64,000 bases of DNA from Cryptomeria japonica (lineage: Eukaryota; Streptophyta; Pinopsida; Cupressales; Cupressaceae): positions 627,851,240 through 627,915,239 of the forward strand of contig NC_081415.1 of NCBI RefSeq assembly GCF_030272615.1, read 5' to 3'. A model generated the notes under the pieces. It made no database searches and had not been told where the DNA came from. It saw nothing but the letters and a program-made list of their open reading frames with translations. Position numbers and translations under genes: made by a program. Of this stretch, positions 33,761 through 44,839 are shown one piece after another. The first letter of the stretch is position 1. Every line of letters starts with the position of its first letter.

Positions 33761-34560
33761 CTTTGTTAGGCAGGGTGGATCTAGTTATAAGGTCTATGCG
33801 ATGATTTATATCCCTCATAGGAGTTAGTGTCCTTGGCATGCCATCAAAGATGACCCCTTTGTACTTGTTTAGTAACTATTGCACTTCAGGGTCAACCAAC
33901 CTCAATCTCTCTCCTTTCGTGTCTTCAGACTTCTTCACCCTTGTCACTTTGGGACTAGGAATAATAGCATAACAAACAATTCCTTCATCTGCTATCTTCT
34001 TCATGAATTGCTTTCCTCCTACCACCAACACCTTGGCCTCCTTTTCTTTTGTTTCCCCCTCACTCTCCATCAAAGGTAACAACTCTATCACCTTACCATC
34101 TTTGGTGATTGAATATGTGTTCCTAGCACCATCATGTTGCACCTTCAAATCAAATTGCCATGGTCTCCCAAATAGGAGATGGAAAGCATCCATCTTTGCA
34201 ATGTCAAACAATAACCTATCCTTATAGGCTCCAATCTAGAATTCTACCCAAGCCCTCTCTTCCACAATAGCTTGTTGACCTTGGGTGAGCCATGAGACCT
34301 TGTAAGGACAAGGGTGAGGTAGTATTCTCAAGTTTAGCTTCTCCACCATTTCTAGAGACATAAAGTTTTCAATTGATCTGGAATCTATTATAACCTTTCA
34401 TACATTTTCACCCACTTTGCAAGTGGTCTTGAATAGAGACTTTCTCTATGGGGGTTCTTTGTCAGCAATATTAATGGTAGTTACTCCTCTTCTAATCATC
34501 AAAGATTCACCTCTTTTAGGGTAACCATATCTATCAGGGGTATTGACACTCTGGTATGTA
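33761..34560 (-). pseudogene. Chromovirus protease region and linker to RT
   Basis: The frame 34211-33876 encodes FDIAKMDAFHLLFGRPWQFD, the typical end of a Gypsy aspartic protease (LLxGRPW), then a Lys/Glu-rich linker. The expected upstream D(S/T)G active site lies in the broken segment near 34360-34380, where the reading resembles the family's 'DSRSIEN' version; I could not confirm an intact active site. Confidence 0.75.
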
Positions 34561-35708
34561 TTTTTCACTTGTCACACTTTGGCAATCAGATTCTTGGACC
34601 AAGTTACTTCTTCTTTCCCCCATGGAACTAGTAGGCTTGTCAAGACACCTATTTGCCATGTGCCCTTCTTGATTGCAGTTATAGCATCTGATTGGACCTC
34701 TACCTTGAGATCTTCCCCTAAATGGTTGTCTTCTTCCTCTGAAGTTACCCCTCTTATTGTATCCTCTATTGTTATTGTGACTAATTTCTCCTTTAGTGCC
34801 TTCTTGATTTGTTTCACCTTGGTTTCCAAACCATTTCTCCCTTACCTGTAAAAAAACTTATTCCCCCTCTCTGTTGTCTTCCTCTTCCTTTATTGTTCTA
34901 ATCTTGTCTTCTTTTGATTTTCTCTTCCACCTTGGTGGCAAGTTGAAGGTATTTACTAATTGTATCCAGTCTAAGGAGGTTTAGTTCTTCTTGGATGTTG
35001 TACCTTAATCCATTTAGGTACCAGGCAACTTTTTCACTCTCCTCCTCCTTTGTCTTAGTCTTCATACATAGCCTTTGGAACTCCTCAGTGTAAGAGTTTG
35101 CATCCATCTCCTTCTGCTTGAGATTTTGCCTCCTCTTGTGAAGTTGAACTTCATAATCCTTGGGTACATAAGCCTCCTTTTTCCAAGAAACAATATTGGG
35201 TACATAAGTTAGACCATCTTTTTCCAAGAAACAATCTTGGGTTTGTTGTCCTTTTCTCTCTCCTCCTAGACAAAGTTCCACCAAGTTAGGGCGACTCCCT
35301 TCAACTTGGATTTAGCAATCTTCACCTTCTGGTGCCCTGGAATGTCTTCACATTCAAAGAAAATGGACAGAGAGTCTAGCCAATCCACCACTACATTTGG
35401 TTCCATCTTCCTAGTGAAAGTTGGCAAATCAATCTTCTCCTCCATGGTTCTTCTCTCCATGGACTTGAGGGAATTAAGGAAGTGCCTCTGGTCAGGAGGA
35501 ATCACCTCTTCCTCTGGCATAGGGATCTCATCTTCATCCCCTTCTTCACCACTACTAGTGCCTCAATCTTCCTTCCCATCTACTCTACCCCTCAACCTCT
35601 CTATCTCCTTCTGCATGGCCTTACAAGCATTGGCCTGCTCTCTCACAATATTTCCACTTCCATGTTGGTGATTGGTCCCCTAGGGACTTCTTCCTCTCCA
35701 TCTACCAT
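34561..35708 (-). pseudogene. Chromovirus gag with zinc knuckle
   Basis: The start is at ATG 35708-35706, 37 bases inside the primer-binding site (MVDGEEEVPRGPITNMEVEI then TGA). The capsid region is LPTFTRKMEPNVVVDWLDSL, IAKSKLKGVALTWWN (35400-35270) and YTEEFQRLCMKTKTKEEE (about 35080), matching the retrotransposon gag fold. An intact CCHC knuckle, CYNCNQEGHMANRC, lies at 34645-34686 in a different frame from its surroundings. A duplicated phrase near 35160-35230 ('tttttccaagaaacaat') marks a small internal duplication. Confidence 0.88.
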
Positions 35709-35744
35709 TTTCTCAAAATCACTCTGTTTACCAAAGTTGTTACT

Positions 35745-35757
35745 AGCTTTGATACCA
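35745..35757 (-). other. Chromovirus primer-binding site (tRNA-iMet)
   Basis: The minus strand reads TGGTATCAAAGC, two bases inside the LTR start at 35760; one mismatch to the initiator-Met complement. Confidence 0.87.
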
Positions 35758-35759
35758 CT

Positions 35760-36909
35760 TGATGTAGAGCCCTCCTTGTATCTTTTCAAACACTTCAGCA
35801 TGTATGACACTGACCCCTCAAAACACCAATAGGATCCTACAAAGCAAGACTCTACAATCTTAGTTCCAACTTCTCATTTCACTCCAATAATCATACTACT
35901 CAAATTGGGTAATTGATCCATTATACATCATGAATCCTCCTAAGATTCCCGACCTTCACAATACCTATTTTGGATCATACAATGCTCACATGGATCAGAC
36001 CAAACACTAGTTTCAAGGATTTAACCCAATTCCCCATGACACCTTCATAATTAGGCCTATTTGCTTGTAGCCCTTGGAGACGGGTAATGGGACCCTAAGT
36101 CAAAAATTTTCCAAGTAGCCTAGAAAAAAAATCACTGATTTAGATACCCTTTATGGTATTACACATTCCCTGAAGAGGAGGAGTCAAGATTTGACAAGGA
36201 AAGGTCTAAACCCGGTGATGACCAACTGTCCTAAAGTGCTAATTAGGCCTCCATTTGTGAAGCAACTATATCAAAATGGAACACCTTACAACCACAACCC
36301 CATGCACAAGTGGGGAACAATAAACCATTATATATTCAGGGGTTACACGCCTGGAATAATTGCCAATTGTCTTCTAGGGTCACTATTGCAGTCTAAGGGC
36401 TAGGTAGCCACATAGAGATGTCTACCCAGGGCCTGATCAAACACACATCTACCTTGCTCCTTCTACAAAATAATTTTGTAAATATAGATTACATAGGCCA
36501 AACTAGCATTCCACTGACTGCCATGAAATTTAGATGGATAGGTTGCAAGTTATGGCCATGAAAAGGCAAAACCCTAGGTAAACCCTGGTTTTCCGGGTAC
36601 CTACAACAAAACTTGGATATCTAGAGAAAAACAAATGATCAAGACCTCATATAAAGACCAAACAATTGGTAAAGCACTACAATAACAAAATCACAACATT
36701 GGGAATTGGTCCCAATTCATACAGCTCCGTACCCCATGCCAAAACTTCACAATTGCAGGAAAAACTCAGAATTTCTTATTGTTTGCAATCATAGAATCTT
36801 TCTCCGTATAGTCTCTCTTTGGGAATTGTGTCCCCAAGGTGTTTATACCCCTCCACATTTTCTCTCAACTAAAAACAAGAGGTTAGAGCCATTGGAGTAG
36901 TTAGACCTA
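35760..36909 (-). repeat. Chromovirus 5' LTR, truncated
   Basis: A direct repeat of 29498 onward (TGATGTAGAGCCC...). It follows its partner until 'gagtagttaga' (about 36905), where the partner continues 'gcaacaagaattc' but this copy meets TGTTGAATTG at 36910. The missing LTR end is not found elsewhere in the window. Confidence 0.88.
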
Positions 36910-37390
36910 TGTTGAATTGAATTTTATCCTTAGAATGCTACCTACAACAAGTTAGTTTCACAAAATACCAATGGAAATGCTACAGGAAATCCAAACTCAA
37001 CCAATGAAACTACATGAAATACATATGAAATAAAAATACTATTATTACCTTCATGATTTATGTCACATTGTGTCCTAACTCCACTATTCCTTGTTGCATA
37101 TGGCGTGCTATTAGACAATGCATTGATATCTTCCAAGATGGCATATGAAGATTGGATTGATAATTGATAGTTAACAAATGCTATGATATGCAATGCTACA
37201 TGATTATGCTATAATGATAATTGCTATTTTCTTCAAGATTAAAACTCACGGATGCATAAGTTTTACAAATGATTTGCTTGAAAATGCACTTGAAGTCTCT
37301 TGAAGTCTAAATCTCTCTCAACTGAAGCTCTTGATTTTATACACTTTGAGAGGATGAGATGATGTGGCTAAGATCAACGGTCATGATGAG

Positions 37391-38591
37391 TGTAGCTAGG
37401 AAATCAGAAATCATCACAAGCAATTCAATATTAATAATCATAGCTCAATCACAAAAGCTCAAATGCAATGATCAATCCTAATTACATAAAATAGAGATAT
37501 GAAAACAAGATATTCAAGATTAAAAACTTAAGCAAACCAAATGTAGACTTGAATGTCTCCTTCATGTGGCTCCATTGTCCTTCTTTCTCCTTCAAATAGC
37601 TTTGTTGTGGATCTCACCTACTAGTGCATGATCATGATATGAAAGCAAGTAGACAAGATATGATAGCACAAGAATACTCGAAGCATGATCGATTCGACCA
37701 GGTAGGGACCTTGATTGAAGAAATTCATCCAATTTATAGACAAATTGGAGAAAAGACAAGATTAGCATGAATGTGATTCGAATGGAAATTTCAAATAAAA
37801 AATGACAATTATGACAAATTTGCACTTTCTATGCAAAATTGATTGATTGATAATTTTGACAAATTATGACAAATTTACTATGTCATTCCCATGAAATTAG
37901 GAGAAATATAGGAGAAAATTGAAAATTAGGTGAATTTAGAAATTAGGAAATTAGAAAATTGATGAAATTAGGAATTAAGTGAATTAATTAACAATTTTTC
38001 ATTTATTAATTAATTCACAAAGAGGGAAGAATTAATTAGCCAATTAAATAAATATTTAATTGTGACAAGAAGACTTAGGATAAATAAATAAATTATTTAA
38101 CCTAGAGGGAGAAATGACAAACAAGGTTAAATGAATAAATCATGAAACCCTAGAAGATGAATTAGAAATGCAAGGATGACAATTAGGTCTTGATTGAAGG
38201 ATCAATTTGATCATGATTCTGACTTGATAAAAGACCAATGTTGATAAATGATTTGGTTGATAAATGTGCCAATTGATGAGGAACAATGACTAATTGATCC
38301 AAATTGACATGATTGAGAAAAACGACGATCGATGACAAATCGATCGCAAAATGACAAGATTGACAAGTTGATAAGGATCGACCAAAATCATGACTGAAAA
38401 TTGTTATCGACAAGACCTAATTTGAAAGTGAGATAAATGAAGAATGTAGAAGGACTCAATGCTTGCAAATGATAAAGACCAAGTGCGCGACATAGAAGAA
38501 ATGTTAATGCAATGCAAAAACCCTAAAATAAGGCAATGCACAAATGTTAAAGTATGACTCTACAAGCGTTGACCATTTTTAGACGTCTACA
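37391..38591 (-). mobile_element. Solo LTR (TGTAGAC family) inside LTR1 of the array
   Basis: A 1201-bp insert with ends TGTAGCTAGG (37391) and GACGTCTACA (38591) interrupts LTR1 between 'tcatg' and 'atcagatct', compared with the unbroken copy at about 39895. Flanking 5-mers ATGAG (37386-37390) and ATCAG (38592-38596) are a one-mismatch target duplication. On the minus strand it reads TGTAGACGTCTAAAAATGG onward with a TATA motif at 37732-37738. It is homologous to the LTRs at 41774 and 43318. No internal region remains, as expected from LTR-LTR recombination. Confidence 0.88.
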
Positions 38592-39425
38592 ATCAGATCT
38601 ATAGATTTGGATGGCTGTGAGCAAAGGTGAAGGTTGAGAGAAAGGGGGAAGGAGAAGACAAGTGTCACTCATCTCACCTTGACTAAGTTGCTGACTAAGA
38701 GAATCTAGGGATGGTTGGAGAAGATTTAGGTATGATAGGACAAGTGGAGTCAAGTCCTTCCTAAGATGTAGGGGTGTTGGAGAGAATATAGGAGATGGTT
38801 ATGAAATATGTGTACGTACACAATATGCATTAAGTTTAGAGGTTGAAGATAAATGATGAATTAATATTTAAGAAATATTAATTTCCTTAGCCACATGTTT
38901 GATGAGTTGGCAAAGGGAAGATGAAGTGGAGATGGAGGGTGATTTGGAAAAGAAAGATTAAATAATCTAGGAAATTATTTAATATTTGAGACTATATGAT
39001 AGGAGAATAACTATTAAATATTGGATATTTAATTGATTGGAGGAGATAATTAAATATTTAGATATTCAATTAACTTGGTTAAAGGAATAATTAAATATTA
39101 GATATTTAATTAATTAGAAGAATATGATATATGAATTAATTAATAAAACATTAGTTAATAGAAAGACACAAAAATGAATTAAATAAATTAATCTTTTCAA
39201 ATTAACTATTTAATACAAGAATAATTTAATTGCTCATAGCTATTTTTATGTGTATACATTTTGCCCCTCTTTGAAATCATGTCGAGACAACATTGTTTCA
39301 AAGATTAAATCAAGTCTTGATAGTGTGCTTGGCGAAGATTAAAAATCCTAATTGTGTGCCCCAGATACTAATTTTTGGATATTGATTTCATGATGATGCC
39401 CCCTCGAGAGATCGTTTGTGTATTA

Positions 39426-40569
39426 AAGGAATGAATTTCATCCTCAGAATGCTACCCACAACAAGTTAGTTTCACAAAATACCAATGGAAATGCTACAGG
39501 AAATCCAAACTCAACCAATGAAACTATATGAAATAGACATGAAATAAAACTACTATTATTACCTTCATCATTTATGTCACATTGTGGCCTAACTCCACTG
39601 TTCCTGGTTGCAGATGGTGTGTTCTCAAACAATGCACTGATAGCTTCCAAGATGGCATATGAAGAATAGACTGATAATTGATAGTTAATAAATGCTATGA
39701 TATGCAATGCTACATGATTATGCTATAATGATAATTGCTATTTTCTTCAAGATTAAAACTCACAGATGCATAAGTTTTACAAATGATTTGCTTGAAAATG
39801 CACTTGAAGTCTCTTGAAATCTAACTCTCTCTCTCAATTGAAGCTCTTGATTTTATAGACTTTGAGAGGATGAGATGATGTGGCTTAGATCAACAATCAT
39901 GATCAGATCTGCAAATTTGGATGGCTGTGAGAAAATGTGAAGGTTGAGAGAAAGGGGGAAGGAGAAGACATGTGTCAATCATCTCACCTTGATTGGGTTG
40001 TTTACTGAGATAATCTAGGGATGGTTGGAGAACATTTAGGCACGATAGGACAAGTGGACTCAAGTCCTTCCTAAGATGTAGGGGTGTTGGAGATAATATA
40101 GGAGATGGTTATGAAATATGTGTATGTACACAATATTCATTAAGTTTGGAGGTTGAAGATAAAAGATGAATTAATATTTAAGAAATATTAATTTCCTTAG
40201 CCACATGTTTGATGAGTTGGCAAAGGGAAGATGAAGTGGAGATGGAGGGTGATTTGGAAAAGAAAGATTAAATAATTTAGGAAATTATTTAATATTTGAG
40301 AGTATATGATAGGAGAATAACTATTAAATATTGGATATTTAATTGATTGGAGGAGATAATTAAATATTTAGATATTCAATTAACTTGGTTAAAGGAATAA
40401 TTAAATATTAGATATTTAATTAATTAGAAGAATATGATAGATGAATTAATTAATAAAATATTAATTAATAGAAAGACATGAAAATGAATTAAATAAATTA
40501 ATCTTTTCAAATTAACTATTTTATAGAAGAATAATTTAATTGCTCATAGCCATTTTTTATGTGTATACA
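39426..40569 (-). repeat. Second (uninterrupted) LTR of the array
   Basis: The cleanest copy, 1144 bp. It has a TATA-type motif on the minus strand at 39851-39857 (TATAAAA, followed by tcaagagcttcag). It also holds a dense set of palindromic AT words ('attaaatattggatatttaat', 'aattaattaataaaatattaattaat') at 40320-40460. Confidence 0.8.
39851..39857 (-). promoter_or_regulatory. LTR TATA box
   Basis: TATAAAA on the minus strand (+ strand ttttata), conserved in LTR3 at 41161-41167 and as a single-base variant context in LTR1 (37335-37341). It is followed by a conserved region with a purine-rich 'gagagaga' leader. It fits an LTR promoter reading leftward. Confidence 0.6.
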
Positions 40570-41773
40570 TTTTGCCCCTCTTTGAAATGATGTCGAGACA
40601 ACATTGTTTCAAAGATTAAATCAAGTCTCGATAGTGTGCCTGGCGAAGATTAAAAATTCTGATTGTATGCCCCAGATACTGATTTTTGGATATTGATTTG
40701 ATGATGATGCCCCCCTCGAGAGATCGTTTGTACATTAAAGGAATGAATTTCATCCTCAGAATGCTACCTGAAACAAGTTAGTTTCACAAAATACCAATAG
40801 AAATGCTACAGGAAATCCAAACTCAACCAATGAAACTACATGAAATACATATGAAATAAAAATACTATTATTACCTTCATGATTTATGTCACATTGTGGC
40901 CTAGCTCCACTGTTCCTAGTTGTAGATGGTGTGCTCTCAGACAATGCACTGATAGCTTCCAAGATGGCATATGAAGAATGGACTGATAACTGATAGTTAA
41001 CAAATGCTATGATATGCAATGATACATGATTATGCTATAATGATAATTGCTATTTTATTCAAGATTGAAACTCACAGATGCATAAGTTTTACAAATGATT
41101 TGCTTGAAAATGCACTTGAAGTCTCTTGAAGTCTAACTCTCTCTCAACTGAAGCTCTTGATTTTATAGACTTTGAGAGGATGAGATGATGTGGCTTGGAT
41201 CAACAGTCATGATCAGGGTTTGCAGATTTGGATGGCTGTGAGCAAAGGTGAAGGTTGAGAGAAAGGGGGAAGGAGAAGACAAGTGTCACTCATCTCACCT
41301 TGATTGAGTTGCTGACTAAGAGAATCTAGGGATGGCTGGAGAATATTTAGGCATGATAGGACAAGTGGAGTCAAGTCCTTCCTAAGATGTAGGGGTGTTG
41401 GAGATAATATAGGAGATGGTTATGAAATATGTGTACGTACACAATATTCATTAAGTTTGGAGGTTGAAGATAAATGATGAATTAATATTTAAGAAATATT
41501 AATTTCCTTAGCCACATGTTTGATGAGTTGGCAAAGGGAAGATGAAGTGGAGATGGAGGGTGATTTGGAAAAGAAAGATTAAATAATTTAGGAAATTATT
41601 TAATATTTGAGACTATAGGATAGGAGAATAACTGTTAAATATTGGATATTTAATTGATTGGAGGAGATAATTAAATATTTAGATATTCAATTAACTTGGT
41701 TAAAGGAATAATTAAATATTAGATATTTAATTAATTAGAAGAATATGATAGATGCATTAATTAATAAAATATT

Positions 41774-43301
41774 TGTAGACATCTAAAAATGGTCAATGCT
41801 TGTGGAGTCATACTTTAACATTGGCACATTGCCTTATTTTGGGGTTTTTGCATTGCATTAACATTTCTTCTATGTTGCGCACTTGGTCTTTATCATTTGC
41901 GAACATTGAGTCCTTCTTCTGCATTCTTCATTTATCTCTCTTTCGAATTTGGTCTTGTCGATAACAATCTTCAGTCATGATTTTGGTCGATCTTATCCTG
42001 TCGCATCAATGTGCGTGCTCATTTGTCATATTTTGACATCGTCAATTCGATTTCATTTTGGACATCGTCAATCCTAATCGATGATAGAATTAGGGTTTTG
42101 TCCTCTTGTCAATCTTTCAATCATCTTTTACTAATCATTTGCAATTATCAACTTGTCAATCTTGTCATTTTGCGATCGATTCGTCATCGATCCTTGTCCC
42201 CTTGTCAATCTTGTCATTTTACGATCGATTCGTCATCGATCCTTGTCCTTGTCAATCTCATCATTTTGCGATCGATTTGTCATCGATCCTTGCCCTTGTC
42301 AAATCTCATCATTTTGTGATCGATTTGTCATCGATCCTTGTCCTTGCGTCATCGATCCTCGTCCTTGTCAATCTTGTCATTTGCGATCGATTTGTCATCG
42401 ATCCTTGTCCTTTTCAAATCGTGTCAATTTGGATCAATTAGTCATTGTTCCTCGTCAATTGATGCCTATCAATTTGATCTCCTTGTCAATCTTGGTCAAA
42501 TTGTCATTGATTTTTGTCAACCAATCTCAATCGTTTGTTAGCATTGGTCCTTTGTTAATCAGAATCATGATCGAATCGACATCAATTATCTTTTGTCAAG
42601 ACCTAATTATCGTCCTTGCATTTCTAATTCATCTTCTAAGGTTTTATGATTTATTCATTTAATCTTGTTTGTCATTTTCCCTTTTAGGTTAAATAATTTA
42701 TTTATTTATCCTAAGTCTTCTTGTCACAATTAAATATTTATTTAATTGGCTAATTAATTCCTCTTTCTTTTTGTGAATTAATTAATGAATGAAAAATTAT
42801 CAATTAATTTACCTAATTTTCCAATTTACTAATTTCTCCTAATTTCTAATTTCCTAAATTCCATCAATTTCTAATTTCCTAATTTCCAATTCATCTAATT
42901 TTCTATTTTCTCCTATTTTTCTAATATTTCCCCTAATTTCATGGGAATGACATTTCAATCTTGTCATAATTTGTCAATCAATCAATTTTGCATAGCAACC
43001 TTGTCAATTGTGTCATAATTTGTCAATCAATCAATCTTGCATAGAAAATGTTAATTTGTCATAATTTGTCATATTTGTCATTCTTGATTTGAAATTTCCT
43101 TTCAAATCTCTTCATGCTAATCTTGTCATCTCTCCAATTTGTCTATAAATTGGATGAATTTCTTCAATCAGAGATCCGATCAATCAATCACGCTTCTAGT
43201 ATCTTTATGTTGTCTTGTCAATCTTGCTTTCATATTATGATTATGCACTTGTAGGTGATATCCACAAATACACTAATTTGGAGGAGAAAGAAGGACAATG
43301 G
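41774..43301 (+). repeat. Plus-oriented LTR of the TGTAGAC family (3' end missing)
   Basis: It begins TGTAGACATCTAAAAATGGTC at the truncation point of the array. It is homologous to the solo LTR at 37391-38591 reversed, but contains an expanded minisatellite (about 42150-42420) and stops at 'aaggacaatggag' (43301), about 170 bases short of the family's other end. TATA motif CTATAAAT at 43143-43150. Inverted partner at 43318-44678. Confidence 0.85.
42150..42420 (+). repeat. Minisatellite of about 50 bp inside the LTR
   Basis: The phrase 'gcgatcgattcgtcatcgat' followed by 'ccttgtcc...tgtcaatct' recurs about five times with small changes (starts near 42172, 42222, 42269, 42318, 42387) plus a short 'gcgtcatcgatcctcgtcc' unit. 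The related LTRs at 37391-38591 and 43318-44678 carry a single copy. The long Ile/Leu/Ser/Cys-rich open frames here are repeat artefacts. Confidence 0.85.
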
Positions 43302-43317
43302 AGAATTCTGGAGAAAA

Positions 43318-44678
43318 TGTAACTAGGAAAATGGAATGCATCAAGGCAATAGATATTAGACTAGCTCAACCACAAAAACTAGATTGCAATGATAAGAAAT
43401 CCTAAAAACATTCAATAAAGGCATGAAGATGAAATACTAAAATAAAATGTAAACCAAAGCATGTATCTCCTTCATTGTTCCTCCATTGTCCTTCTTTCTC
43501 CTTCAAATTCCTTTGTTTGTGGATCTCACCTATAAGTGCAAGAGCAAAGTATGAAAGCAAGCAAGATGACAAGATGAAAATTGCAGCATAAGGATACTAG
43601 AAGCGTGGTTGATTGATTGAAAATGTGACTGATTCCCCCTTTCATTGAAGAAAATCATCCAATTTATAGACAAATTGGAGAGAGGACAAGATTAGCATGA
43701 AGAGATTTGAAAGGAAATTTAAATCAAGAATGGCAAAATTATGACAAATGACAATTTGCTATGCAAGGAGTATGACAAATTATGACAAATTATGACAAGT
43801 TGCTATGCAAAATGCATGACAAATTATGACAAATTATGGCAAGTGGAAGCATAAACATAGGAGAAAATGAGGGAATGAAATTAGGGGAAATATTAGAAAA
43901 ATTAAAGAATATAGGAGAAATAGAAATTAGGAATTAGGAGAAATTAGCAAATTAGAAACTTGAGGTAAAAGATGAAATAGAAATTAGGTGAATTAATTAA
44001 TAGGTTTTCATCCATTAATTAATTCATGAAAGAGACCTAGGACTAAATAAATAGATTTATTTAACCCACAAAGAAGAAGAAAAGGATTAAATGAACAAAT
44101 CATAAAACCCTAGAAATAAGAGGACAAGGAATTAGGTCAAGACAACAAGAAATTAATGTAGGTTCGATCATGATTCTGATTGACAAAGGACCAATGTTGA
44201 TAAATGATTGAGATTGGTTGACAAAAATCAATGACAAATTGACCAAGATTGACAAGGAGATCAAATTGATAGGCGCCAATTGACAAGGAACAATGACTAA
44301 TCGATTCAAATTGACATGATTGAAAAGGACAAGGATCGATGACGAATCAATCACAAAATGACAAGATTGACAAGAGGGAAAAACCCTAATTCTATCATCG
44401 ATTAGGATTGACGATGTCCAAAATGATGATAAATGAGCACGCACCATGATGCGATAGGATAAGATCGACCAAATTCATGACTGAAGATTGTTATCGACAA
44501 GACCAAATTCGAAAGCGAGATAAATGAAGAATGCAGAAGGACTTAATGTTTGCAAATGATAAAGGCCAAGTGCACAACATAGAAGAAATGTTAATGCGAT
44601 GCAAAAACCCCAAAATAAGGCAATGTGCCAATGTTAAAGTATGACTCCGCAAGCATTGACCATTTTTAGACATCTACA
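43318..44678 (-). repeat. Minus-oriented LTR of the TGTAGAC family
   Basis: 1361 bp, with + strand ends TGTAACTAGG and ACATCTACA. On the minus strand it begins TGTAGATGTCTAAAAATGG after a purine tract (ctcaaagaggggcaaaa, 44679-44695). It therefore looks like the 3' LTR of a minus-oriented element extending to the right. TATA motif on the minus strand at 43662-43668. It forms a large inverted repeat with 41774-43301. Confidence 0.85.
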
Positions 44679-44695
44679 TTTTGCCCCTCTTTGAG
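44679..44695 (-). other. Polypurine tract next to the minus LTR
   Basis: The minus strand reads ctcaaagaggggcaaaa directly before TGTAGATG. The same tract, with minor change, borders the LTRs of the tandem array (39259 and 40570), linking the two LTR families. Confidence 0.75.
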
Positions 44696-44839
44696 ACAAT
44701 GCGATTCTAAGCGTTGTTTCAAAGAACAATAATGAAAATTCCCCAGACAATAACAATGACATATGCATGCCCCCTCAAGGAATTGGCTGGAAAAATCCAA
44801 AAAAGAGGCCAAGTGATCGATAAGAATGACAGAAGATGA

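Larger units (their letters stand above)
29498..36909 (-). mobile_element. Chromodomain-type Ty3/Gypsy (chromovirus), degenerate
   Basis: LTRs are at 29498-30948 and 35760-36909 (the second truncated). A primer-binding site (35745-35757) and a purine tract (30949-30975) are present. On the minus strand the order is gag with CCHC knuckle, protease region, RT, RNase H, integrase and a C-terminal chromodomain-like segment. Integrase after RNase H plus a chromodomain defines chromoviruses. It inserted into the outer Gypsy integrase. Its 5' LTR is cut at 36909 by the tandem LTR array; its remainder is not seen in this window. Confidence 0.9.
36910..41773 (-). mobile_element. Tandem array of three LTR units with short internal spacers
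   Basis: Three direct copies of a roughly 1.15-kb LTR: 36910-39258 (with a solo LTR inside), 39426-40569 and 40737-41773 (truncated). They are joined by about 167-bp spacers (39259-39425 and 40570-40736), giving a period of about 1.31 kb. Each LTR ends TGTATACA on the + strand, followed by 'ttttgcccctctttga'. On the minus strand that reads as a purine tract directly before an LTR start TGTATACACAT. The spacers are far too small for gag-pol. Possible origins are unequal recombination between LTRs or a miniature element. The third copy is cut at 41774. Confidence 0.8.

Noticed and set aside
42150-42420. Regular repeats with spacers, CRISPR-like at first glance
   Set aside because: Units are directly adjacent tandem repeats with drifting sequence inside a plant LTR; no unique spacers and no cas genes.
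42011-42662. Overlapping + strand open frames with repeated RSICHRSL / SILSF phrases
   Set aside because: They are produced in all frames by the 50-bp minisatellite in an LTR; a repeat unit not divisible by three with open frames is not evidence of coding.
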